A DNA stretch of 13,541 nt from Clostridia bacterium (GTDB lineage: Bacteria; Bacillota_A; Clostridia; Oscillospirales; Butyricicoccaceae): the NCBI GenBank assembly GCA_017421885.1, contig JAFOHJ010000178.1, forward strand, positions 1-13,541, given 5' to 3'. The notes under the pieces are model-generated. The model saw only the letters and a list, made by a program, of their open reading frames with translations. It did no database searches and was not told where the DNA came from. Positions 1-5,402 of this stretch are shown here, in pieces. The translations under genes and the position numbers were made by a program. The number at the start of each line of letters is the position of its first letter. The first letter of the stretch is position 1.

Positions 1-485
1 ACCTCGACCTGCTCTCGCGCGAATGGCTGGAAGACTCTATCGACGACTTTTCCGAGACCATGATCTTCGTATCCCACGACCGTTACTTCATCAACCGCTT
101 TGCCACAAGGATATGGCAGGTGGAGGACGGAAAGATCCTCGACTATACCGGCAACTATGACGAATTCCTGCGCCGCCGCGAGGTGGAGCGCCTGCGCGAG
201 CTGGCCCTTCAGAACAACACACCCAAGGAAAAGCAGGAGCCCAAGCCTCAGAAGGAAAAGCCCGTGCCTCAGGGCAAGGGGCCCAACCTCAAGCAGCTGG
301 AAAAGCAGCGCCGCGAGCGCCAGAAGGAGATAAACCGCATTGAAAAGCGCATCGGCGAGATCGACGAGGAGACATCGCAGAATCAGAACGACTATGTTCT
401 CCTTGCACAGCTTGTGGAAGAAAAAGAGCAGCTTGAAGAGCGCCTTCTGATCCTTTATGAAGAAGAGGAGGAAGCAAACATATGA
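1..485 (+). CDS. ABC-F family ATPase, C-terminal part (5' end outside window)
   Basis: The reading frame is open from base 3 and lacks its start, so about 160 C-terminal residues are visible. It opens with the D-loop (LDLLSREWLEDSIDDF), followed by a beta strand and the H-loop switch histidine in IFVSHDRYF. This is the end of the second nucleotide-binding domain of a duplicated ABC-F ATPase. After the VEDGKILDYTGNYDEF stretch comes a Lys/Pro-rich linker and then a charged coiled coil of about 70 residues, as in the Uup-type C-terminal domain that binds nucleic acid. ABC-F proteins are soluble, have no membrane domain and act on ribosomes (translation factors or antibiotic protection). Which subfamily this is cannot be decided without the missing N-terminal half. 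Its stop overlaps the next start (ATGA), so the two genes are translationally coupled. Confidence 0.93.
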   Translation, partial: LDLLSREWLEDSIDDFSETMIFVSHDRYFINRFATRIWQVEDGKILDYTGNYDEFLRRREVERLRELALQNNTPKEKQEPKPQKEKPVPQGKGPNLKQLEKQRRERQKEINRIEKRIGEIDEETSQNQNDYVLLAQLVEEKEQLEERLLILYEEEEEANI

Positions 486-838
486 ACATACAGATCTTCG
501 GCAAGGGCAAGTGTTTCGACACCAAGAAGGCCCAGCGCTATTTCAAAGAGCGCCGCATAAAGTATCAGGAGATCGACCTTGTCAAATACGGAATGTCCAA
601 CGGCGAGTATAAGAGCGTCAAGCAGGCCGTAGGCGGCATGGATAAGCTGATAGATAAAGACTCGAAGCTCTATCAGGATCTTTTCATCGAGTATCTTAAC
701 GACGACCTTTCCCGCGAGGAGAAGCTGCTGGACAACCCCGGCCTTTTCAAGACCCCTATTGTCCGCAACGGCAAGAAGGCCACCGTCGGTTATTGCCCCG
801 ACGTGTGGAAACAGTGGGAAGAGGACGAAAAGAAGTAA
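482..838 (+). CDS. ArsC/Spx-like thioredoxin-fold protein
   Basis: A 118-residue protein of the ArsC/Spx/MgsR family size. It begins with the typical beta strand and a single cysteine loop (IFGKGKCFDTKKAQRYF, Cys11), followed by the KYQEIDLVKYGMS segment. Near the C-terminus is the cis-proline strand (FKTPIVRNGKKATVGY), which contains an Arg at the place of a conserved ArsC/Spx arginine. There is no CxxC pair, so it is not Spx-like in the strict redox-switch sense. The single Cys fits a glutathione- or thiol-dependent arsenate-reductase-like protein or a protein of unknown redox role. The start is chosen by the ATGA overlap with the ABC-F gene, and GAAGAGGAGGAAG just upstream serves as the ribosome site. 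A strong terminator follows the stop. Arsenate reduction itself is not shown by the context, since no arsenic genes are adjacent. Confidence 0.85.
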   Translation: MNIQIFGKGKCFDTKKAQRYFKERRIKYQEIDLVKYGMSNGEYKSVKQAVGGMDKLIDKDSKLYQDLFIEYLNDDLSREEKLLDNPGLFKTPIVRNGKKATVGYCPDVWKQWEEDEKK

Positions 839-843
839 TAATA

Positions 844-870
844 AAAGCCACCCGACCGGGTGGCTTTTTT
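844..870 (+). terminator. Rho-independent terminator after the ArsC-like gene
   Basis: A perfect 10-bp stem AAAGCCACCC/GGGTGGCTTT with a four-base loop (GACC) lies five bases after the stop codon and runs into six T residues. It ends the ABC-F/ArsC-like operon. Confidence 0.92.
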
Positions 871-902
871 AGGTAATAGGTAAGAGGGAACAGGTAATAG
901 GT

Positions 903-961
903 GCAGGCGTGCAATGCTCGCCCGCATAAGCCTTCCCCTCGATGGGGAAGGGGGACCGCCG
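903..961. repeat. Dispersed intergenic repeat fragments
   Basis: Two pieces of repeats found elsewhere in the window. Bases 903-926 are a diverged copy of the GCAATGCTCGCCC hairpin repeat (better copies at 9620-9665 and 11892-11937). Bases 931-961 are a GC-rich hairpin end whose 31 bases recur exactly, in inverted orientation, at 12057-12087, where they form the right end of a MITE-like element. Confidence 0.8.
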
Positions 962-978
962 TTAATAACCAATCCTTT

Positions 979-1131
979 GCCTCCCTTGCCTAAAGGGAGG
1001 GGGACCACCGTTAGGTGGTGGAGGGATATTGTGGCAGACCCATTATATCCCCCAGTCAGCTTCGCTGACAGCCCCCTTTAGGCAAGGGGGCCATTTTCGT
1101 TGCCAATTCCGTTAGGCAAGGGGGCCATTTT
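979..1131. repeat. MITE-like nested hairpin element plus a tandem end duplication
   Basis: Bases 979-1000 (GCCTCCCTTGCCTAAAGGGA...) and 1072-1092 form imperfect terminal inverted repeats of about 21 bases. Between them are two internal hairpins (ACCACC-GTTA-GGTGGT near 1004-1019 and GTCAGC-TTC-GCTGAC near 1055-1069). The right end is duplicated: TTAGGCAAGGGGGCCATTTT occurs at 1078-1097 and again at 1112-1131, a 34-base period. No coding potential is evident. Together with 903-961 this fills the 368-base gap between two convergent genes. Near 1153-1176 is a further short hairpin piece (TACCCTAAAGGGCACTTAG) that recurs, inverted and diverged, around 12126-12147. Confidence 0.75.
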
Positions 1132-1206
1132 GCCAAACCTTAGTCAGCTGCTTTCAAATACCCTAAAGGGCACTTAGGAGCCATGGATGCGAGGGAGGTT
1201 TTTCTA

Positions 1207-1848
1207 CTAGTCGGGGATCATCGAGAAATATTTATCCGACTTTATCCTTTCGGCAATGGTCTGAATGCCGCTTCTTATGAGATATACTGCCACTATCGCC
1301 GACCCCGCACGGTCGATCCACATGGCGATGCTCGACCCGGGCATAAGCATAACGGCGATCAGGGCGGCGCTCACGCATATATCAACAAGGCTCTTGGCCC
1401 TGTAAAGCCGCGCCTGCACCGCGATTATGGGGTTAGGCTCGTCCCTGTTCAGGCGGGTGTACCTGCGCCAGAAGATGGTGTTTGCCACAACGCCAAGAAG
1501 GGCGATCACAAGGCCGGGGATCACGCTGCCGCTGGCCTCCTGGCCGGGCAGGAGAGCGAGAACGAACATTATGCCTCCGCCGAGGCACATCATGGCGCCT
1601 ACAAAGAGGTTGGAAAGGCGCTCGATGCGCGCCTTCTGCCCGTCGGAGCATCCCGAAGGGCGATTTGTGACCATATAGGTGATATAGGCCATGACTATGC
1701 CCAGCAGCTCGGCGCTGCGGCGGACAAAGTCGGCTATCTGGGTGGCGCTGCGGCCGGACGTCAGGCCGAGGCCGATTATAAGGGGGCCGGGCGCGCTCAT
1801 CAGCACCGACATTAAAAGCGTCCTGCTGCCCGATTTTTTATTATTCAT
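1207..1848 (-). CDS. CDF-like cation transporter membrane domain, no cytoplasmic domain
   Basis: A 213-residue multi-pass membrane protein with hydrophobic stretches around residues 11-30, 44-62, 81-103, 108-125, 149-168 and 172-188. The order of segments and phrases such as GRSATQIADFVRRSAELL (second helix) and QARLYRAKSLVDICVSAALI (fifth helix) recall cation diffusion facilitator transporters. The usual paired metal ligands (HxxxD/DxxxD in helix 2 and HxxxD in helix 5) are not intact; only single aspartates are seen. The C-terminal cytoplasmic metal-binding domain is missing, since the protein stops right after the last helix. Transport of metal is therefore uncertain. Its start lies a few bases after the stop of the SLH gene on the same strand, so the two are likely cotranscribed. 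No convincing ribosome site is seen, which suggests coupled translation. Confidence 0.6.
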   Translation of the reverse strand: MNNKKSGSRTLLMSVLMSAPGPLIIGLGLTSGRSATQIADFVRRSAELLGIVMAYITYMVTNRPSGCSDGQKARIERLSNLFVGAMMCLGGGIMFVLALLPGQEASGSVIPGLVIALLGVVANTIFWRRYTRLNRDEPNPIIAVQARLYRAKSLVDICVSAALIAVMLMPGSSIAMWIDRAGSAIVAVYLIRSGIQTIAERIKSDKYFSMIPD

Positions 1849-1853
1849 AAGAT

Positions 1854-3074
1854 TCAGCTGCGGACATTGAAAACTGCGCTCTGTCCGCCATAGGTGACGG
1901 TGAAGTATGCTACGCCGGTGTTGGGCTTCTCGATCAGCAGGCTGCCATCGGCCTGGATGGTGAAAGTAGCATTTCCATCGTTGGAAACGACAGTGTAATC
2001 ACTGATCTGTACCCCGTTAAACTCGACTGTGGGAACAAAGATCTTCTGATTGCTGATGCCAAAGCCGGTGCCGGGTTCGGTGATGCGTCCGCGCCAGCGC
2101 AGGGCCAGACCGGAGATGCGTGTATCACCAAAGCTGAACACAAGGTCGGAGCGGCGCTCGAAATCGGGATATCTGGGCGTGGTAAAAAAGACCGAACAAT
2201 AGCCCTCGCCCGCCTTCTTCGCCGTAATGTCAAAGCTGCCGTCGCCGTTGTCTTTGATGGTGTAGAGGCTCTTATCGTTGCTTTCCACCGACAGGATCAC
2301 ATCGACCATCTCGCCCTCGAATTCCGGTCTTACGGTATAGGTCATGCCTACATCACCAAACAGGCCGTCAAGGCCACAGACGCGCTGCCCGTCTATATGG
2401 AAGAAGATGGGCCAGTCGGGATCGGGCTCCTTTACGATGGCGGGTGCAGGTGCGGGAGCGGGTTCCTCCTGCCTCATGCGCTCGATACGGTCCAGCAAAG
2501 TTTCGCGGCTGTCGTTCATTTTCTGGTCAAGAGCCCCGCTGGACAGCAGAACGACGTCGGCACGCATGAAGCTCTTGGTATTCTCATTATACTGACCCTT
2601 TGTCAGGCCGATACGGTCGGAAAGCTCCCATGCGGCATCCCACCTGAAGTCTGTGCTGCTGTCATAACCCAGCGCACGCAGAACAAAGGTCAGATACTGG
2701 GTGGCGGAGATGGTCTCTTCACCGCCGAAGGTGGTGGAGCCGGTGCCGTTGGTCAGCCCGTTTGCATAGGCATAACCTACATAGGGGCGAGCCCATGCGG
2801 CAACATCGGTGAAGGGGGTATTCCATGTGCGCGCCTTGGCAGCTTCCTCCTTGCCAAGCAGGCGGACCAGCATGGTCACAGCCTCGTGGCGTGTGGGAGC
2901 ACGGTCAAGGTCATAATTGGGCGATCCGTCGCTCAGAACACCCGAGCCGGTGAACAGGCCCAGATCATAAAGGCGGTCGGCAGCCTTGACAGCCGCCTTA
3001 TCTGCGGCCAAAACCGGCATACTCAGGCCAAAAAACAGGCAGCAGGCCAGCAGAAAACAAGAAATTCGTTTCAT
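1854..3074 (-). CDS. Secreted SLH-domain protein with Ig-like C-terminal domains
   Basis: A 406-residue exported protein. Residues 1-24 form a signal peptide (KR charge, hydrophobic core, cleavage after VLA-A). Residues about 30-200 hold SLH-type repeats: DLGLFTGSGVL and PTRHEAVTMLVRLLG in the first, PFTDVAAWARPYVGYAYANG in the second, and a weaker third ending ADVVLLSSGALD. SLH repeats anchor proteins to cell-wall pyruvylated polymers. A Pro/Ala/Glu linker (about 208-222) leads to two beta-rich segments (about 240-310 and 335-406) resembling bacterial Ig-like domains, for example YTIKDNGDGSFDITAKKAGEG. No catalytic domain is visible, so the protein is probably structural or adhesive. The start is supported by GGAGG six bases upstream and by a promoter at 3104-3132. 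The CDF-like gene follows directly. Confidence 0.88.
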   Translation of the reverse strand: MKRISCFLLACCLFFGLSMPVLAADKAAVKAADRLYDLGLFTGSGVLSDGSPNYDLDRAPTRHEAVTMLVRLLGKEEAAKARTWNTPFTDVAAWARPYVGYAYANGLTNGTGSTTFGGEETISATQYLTFVLRALGYDSSTDFRWDAAWELSDRIGLTKGQYNENTKSFMRADVVLLSSGALDQKMNDSRETLLDRIERMRQEEPAPAPAPAIVKEPDPDWPIFFHIDGQRVCGLDGLFGDVGMTYTVRPEFEGEMVDVILSVESNDKSLYTIKDNGDGSFDITAKKAGEGYCSVFFTTPRYPDFERRSDLVFSFGDTRISGLALRWRGRITEPGTGFGISNQKIFVPTVEFNGVQISDYTVVSNDGNATFTIQADGSLLIEKPNTGVAYFTVTYGGQSAVFNVRS

Positions 3075-3103
3075 AAAAAACCTCCGAACATATACATAAA
3101 AAA

Positions 3104-3132
3104 ATTATAATCTTTATTAAAAATATTTGCAA
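3104..3132 (-). promoter_or_regulatory. Sigma-A-type promoter of the SLH gene
   Basis: On the minus strand, TTGCAA (3132-3127), 17 bases, then TATAAT (3109-3104). This sits 30 bases upstream of the SLH start codon and just after the terminator of the four-helix-bundle gene. Confidence 0.75.
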
Positions 3133-3138
3133 TAAAAG

Positions 3139-3170
3139 AAAAAATCCTCCATGCTTTCGCATGAAGGATT
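3139..3170 (-). terminator. Terminator of the four-helix-bundle gene
   Basis: Bases 3143-3170 form a 12-bp stem with one mismatch (AATCCTCCATGC/GCATGAAGGATT) and a four-base loop. On the minus strand it is followed by six T residues (3144-3139). Confidence 0.85.
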
Positions 3171-3192
3171 GTGATTTTCCCGAAGGTAACAG

Positions 3193-3546
3193 TCATCTTC
3201 TTGACTTAGCGGTGGTCAGCGACGCGATGAGCATTCGTCGTATTGCACCGCACTCATTTTTCAGCGGTCTGTACTGTTCCTCAGTCATATATCCTGTTTC
3301 AAATAATAACTCCAGCCAATATTCTGTTTCGTAGCATTCTTTCTGGGCGATCTCCATTTTGGAAATAAAGTCTTTTATACCCTGTGCATACTGCGCCTCG
3401 TGAAGATTGGCGCCGATAGAGGTGCCGCTGCGCAAAAGCTGATTGGCCAGAACCGATTCACGGTGATTTGTTTTTATCGTTCGGCAAAGAATGACGATCT
3501 TTTTTGCAAATTCCTTGGATTTATCACGGAGCGGACTGGAAGACAT
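3193..3546 (-). CDS. Four-helix-bundle protein, S23 / rRNA intervening-sequence protein family
   Basis: A 117-residue, mostly helical protein with the hallmarks of the S23/four-helix-bundle family: an early FAKKIVILCRTI helix, then LANQLLRSGTSIGANLHEA, then a helix FISKMEIAQKECYETEYWLELL and a final ALK/IRRML-type helix. Related proteins are encoded inside 23S rRNA intervening sequences, and the Avd accessory protein of diversity-generating retroelements has the same fold. The basic surface fits nucleic-acid binding, but the molecular role of free-standing members is unknown. The start is supported by AGAGGTGATT upstream and by a promoter at 3567-3595. It stands alone between its own promoter and terminator, beside an array of short hairpins (3602-3771). 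No rRNA or reverse transcriptase gene is near. Confidence 0.9.
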   Translation of the reverse strand: MSSSPLRDKSKEFAKKIVILCRTIKTNHRESVLANQLLRSGTSIGANLHEAQYAQGIKDFISKMEIAQKECYETEYWLELLFETGYMTEEQYRPLKNECGAIRRMLIASLTTAKSRR

Positions 3547-3566
3547 AAATAATCACCTCTTAATCC

Positions 3567-3595
3567 AATATAGCAAAACTATCTTTTACTGTAAA
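3567..3595 (-). promoter_or_regulatory. Promoter of the four-helix-bundle gene
   Basis: On the minus strand, TTTACA (3595-3590), 17 bases, then TATATT (3572-3567). Each box matches consensus at five of six positions. The edge of the hairpin array (3602) is only six bases upstream of the -35 box. Confidence 0.78.
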
Positions 3596-3601
3596 GCTTT
3601 C

Positions 3602-3771
3602 AGTGATATTCCGACTCCGCCGGAGAGATATTGTGCCTTACGGCACAGTTATATTGCCGTTGTCACGGAAGTGATATTATATTCGCCCTTATCTGCCCGA
3701 AGGGCAATATCACTTGCGAAGTAAATATCACCGGCTCTGCCGATAGATCTCGCCGCAAGGCGAATATAACT
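3602..3771. repeat. Array of short hairpin units with AGTGATATT linkers, inverted about its centre
   Basis: Linkers of the form AGTGATATT stand at 3602-3610, 3624-3632 (AGAGATATT), 3647-3655 (AGTTATATT) and 3670-3678, a period of 22-23 bases. The inverted form AATATCACT stands at 3706-3714, 3724-3732, 3742-3750 (decayed) and 3763-3771. Each linker pair encloses a short GC hairpin with a different stem, for example GTGCC-TTAC-GGCAC, CCGT-TGTC-ACGG, GGC-TCT-GCC and CGCC-GCAA-GGCG. At the centre, GCCCTT (3685-3690) pairs with AAGGGC (3700-3705), flanked by the perfect AGTGATATT/AATATCACT pair. The element is non-coding and lies between the tRNA terminator and the promoter of the four-helix-bundle gene. 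It resembles REP/BIME-like palindromic units but does not match a named family that I recognise. Confidence 0.85.
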
Positions 3772-3772
3772 A

Positions 3773-3806
3773 AAAAAACGACTTGCTTTCGCAAGTCGTT
3801 TTTTTT
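3773..3806 (-). terminator. Terminator of the tRNA operon (symmetrical)
   Basis: A perfect 14-bp stem AAAAAACGACTTGC/GCAAGTCGTTTTTT with loop TTTC, directly after the tRNA-Tyr 3' end. On the minus strand the stem is followed by T residues (3778-3772). The T-run on the plus strand would also allow termination in the other direction. Confidence 0.9.
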
Positions 3807-3890
3807 GGTGGGAGAAGGTGGATTCGAACCACCGAAGTCACTGACAACAGATTTACAGTCTGCCCCCTTTGGCCACTCGGGAATTCTCCC
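3806..3890 (-). tRNA. tRNA-Tyr (GTA)
   Basis: An 85-base class II tRNA with 7-bp acceptor stem GGGAGAA/TTCTCCC and encoded CCA (3808-3806). The T arm is GGTGG-TTCGAAT-CCACC. The anticodon is GTA (3856-3854) in loop CTGTAAA, and the long variable arm is characteristic of bacterial tRNA-Tyr. It is second in a two-gene tRNA operon after tRNA-Thr. Confidence 0.96.
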
Positions 3891-3918
3891 ATATTCAATT
3901 TTTCCGTAGAAAAAAGAA

Positions 3919-3994
3919 TGGAGCTGGTGGACGGATTCGAACCCCCGACCTGCTGATTACAAATCAGCTGCTCTACCTGCTGAGCTACACCAGC
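3919..3994 (-). tRNA. tRNA-Thr (TGT)
   Basis: A 76-base tRNA with acceptor stem GCTGGTG/CACCAGC, discriminator T, encoded CCA (3921-3919), D arm TAGCTCAGCAGGTAGAGC and anticodon TGT (3961-3959) in the stem GCTGA/TCAGC. As read, the T stem GGGGG/CCGTC contains one G-G mismatch and one G-T pair. This is slightly irregular but leaves the tRNA recognisable. Confidence 0.95.
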
Positions 3995-4035
3995 TTATCT
4001 CTATCGTTTTGCGCCGTATTCCTTAGCGCTCATTT

Positions 4036-4064
4036 ATAATACCAAAACCCAAGCCATTTGTCAA
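4036..4064 (-). promoter_or_regulatory. Strong promoter of the tRNA-Thr/tRNA-Tyr operon
   Basis: On the minus strand, a consensus TTGACA (4064-4059), 17 bases, then TATTAT (4041-4036). It lies about 42 bases before the mature tRNA-Thr 5' end and about 20 bases past the stop of the DUF3006 gene. No clear terminator separates that gene from this promoter. Confidence 0.88.
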
Positions 4065-4086
4065 CAACTTTTTTCAAAAATATTTT

Positions 4087-4311
4087 TTATTTTTTCGCAA
4101 GTAAAAGCGCCAGTTTTTCTGACATTTTCTGCCTGCGTTCTTTCCCGGCCGAAGGGCACAGCTGCCAGCCTCCCTCGGCATCCCGCGTAAGGACCGAGCC
4201 CTCGCAGCTTCCCTCGGGAAGCCGGGAAAGGGGAATATTATAAAGCTCGTCTCCGCAGAGGACGGCGGCGATGCCGCCCTCGATACGGTCGATGATATAT
4301 GTTCTGTCCAT
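4087..4311 (-). CDS. DUF3006 domain protein
   Basis: A 74-residue protein starting MDRTYIIDRIEGGIAAVLCG, which matches the small DUF3006 family: a short beta-barrel-like protein with an RIEG-xxAV core, then a LPEGSCEGSVL segment and a basic C-terminal helix. An upstream ATG at 4362 exists, but the start at 4311 is preferred. GAGGAGG lies just upstream of it and overlaps the stop codon of the preceding gene, and the family motif begins there. Members of this family are commonly encoded next to ComEC-like metallo-beta-lactamase proteins, as here. The function is unknown; a supporting role for the beta-lactamase-fold protein is inferred from context only. Confidence 0.83.
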   Translation of the reverse strand: MDRTYIIDRIEGGIAAVLCGDELYNIPLSRLPEGSCEGSVLTRDAEGGWQLCPSAGKERRQKMSEKLALLLAKK

Positions 4312-4321
4312 AGCTTCCTCC

Positions 4322-5371
4322 TCAGGGGCGGCAGGCGCCGCAGGGATCGTATCCGGCGGCAAGGACGCTGTCGCGTGTGAAATAGAAATCCATATTCTGA
4401 AATGCCGGCATATATTCGCAGCCGACCTTGTGGAACTTGTCGCCGTTATAGTTGCCTATGTAAAGGCCTATGCCGTCAAAGGGGTTCGACACGGTGCGGC
4501 GCTCGCCCTCGTCGAGATAAGACACCACAGCTCCGTCGGTGATGAGCACCACCGAGCCCAGCTGATCGGTTCGGTAAGTGGTGACATTCTTGAGCCTGTC
4601 GAGAATAATGTCGTGGGGGTGGCCGTAGCTGTTGTCCTTTCCGCAGGAGATAACGGCGATCTCAGGAGTGACGGCATTAAGGAACTCGACGCTCGACGAG
4701 GTCTCGCTGCCATGATGCCCCACCTTTAGCACGGTCGAATCCAGCTCAAGCCCGCTTGCCAGCATGGCCTGCTCGGCAGGCACCTCGGCATCGCCGGTAA
4801 AAAGCCAGCTGGTCGTTCCGTAGGTTATCCTGAGCACCAGCGATGCATCGTTGCAGTCGTCAAATCCGGCGCCGCCCGAAACAAAGGTGCACTGAGCGCC
4901 GCCAAGGCTGAAGGTGCTGCCCGTTTCAGGGACATTGGTGGCCACATTCTTCTCCATCAGGCCGTCAAGCAGCTCCTCATAGGTCTGGGAGGTGTGAACG
5001 AAGGGTGAGATATAGGCTTCGGTGACCTCCACATGCTCAAGCACATAGGGCAGGCCGCCGATATGGTCGGAGTGCGGGTGGGTAGCTATCATAACATCAA
5101 GCTTTTCCACGCCCACCTTCTCAAGATAGTCCACCACCCTCTGGCCATAGCCTATCTCGCCGCCGTCGATGAGCATGGTCTTGCCGTCGGCAATGATAAG
5201 GGCGCTGTCGGCCTGGCCGACATCTATATAATGCACCTCAAAGGGATAGACCTCTCCCTGGGAATTATATACCGCAAAAGCCGATATCAGCGCCGCCACA
5301 AAAAAGGTCAGCTTGGTGATAAAGGGCATCTTGCTTTTGTTCTTCTTTTTCTTTTTGCGTTTTTTGCTCAT
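4322..5371 (-). CDS. ComEC/Rec2-like metallo-beta-lactamase-fold hydrolase with Ada-like zinc tail
   Basis: A 349-residue protein. Residues 1-15 are almost all Lys/Arg/Ser, followed by one hydrophobic helix (17-34). It is therefore a membrane-anchored or exported protein with its catalytic part probably outside. Residues 45-285 form a metallo-beta-lactamase domain of the ComEC C-terminal type: HYIDVGQADSALI, the metal site HPHSDH (98-103), FTGD (Asp193), KVGHHGS (His219-His220) and GHPH (250-253). All expected metal ligands are present. Residues 303-349 form a second module (YIGNYNGDKFHKVGCEYMP ... AAGYDPCGACRP), with His-x3-Cys and Cys-x2-Cys as in Ada-type zinc-binding domains. The substrate is unknown; nuclease or phosphodiesterase action is plausible from the family. 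It lies 31 bases after the aroC-like gene and is followed by DUF3006. Confidence 0.9.
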   Translation of the reverse strand: MSKKRKKKKKNKSKMPFITKLTFFVAALISAFAVYNSQGEVYPFEVHYIDVGQADSALIIADGKTMLIDGGEIGYGQRVVDYLEKVGVEKLDVMIATHPHSDHIGGLPYVLEHVEVTEAYISPFVHTSQTYEELLDGLMEKNVATNVPETGSTFSLGGAQCTFVSGGAGFDDCNDASLVLRITYGTTSWLFTGDAEVPAEQAMLASGLELDSTVLKVGHHGSETSSSVEFLNAVTPEIAVISCGKDNSYGHPHDIILDRLKNVTTYRTDQLGSVVLITDGAVVSYLDEGERRTVSNPFDGIGLYIGNYNGDKFHKVGCEYMPAFQNMDFYFTRDSVLAAGYDPCGACRP

Positions 5372-5402
5372 TGTATCCTTTCTGCGCGGGAATAGGGAAG
5401 GA

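Noticed and set aside
1183..1815. A 210-codon plus-strand frame opposite the CDF-like gene
   Set aside because: The composition (many His, Tyr and Ala with no hydrophobic pattern) is that of a reverse-strand shadow, and it ends in the coding part of the minus-strand membrane protein.
3602..3771. A CRISPR array, suggested by regular spacing of short repeats
   Set aside because: The repeats are only 9 bases, the spacers are themselves palindromes, the orientation flips at the centre, and no cas gene is present.
3631..3909. A small plus-strand protein gene across the hairpin array and tRNA-Tyr
   Set aside because: It is made of array and antisense-tRNA sequence and has no ribosome site.
4312..4362. 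An N-terminal extension of DUF3006 starting at 4362
   Set aside because: The extension lies within the end of the previous gene, is Pro/Ala-rich, lacks a ribosome site, and precedes the first family-like residues.
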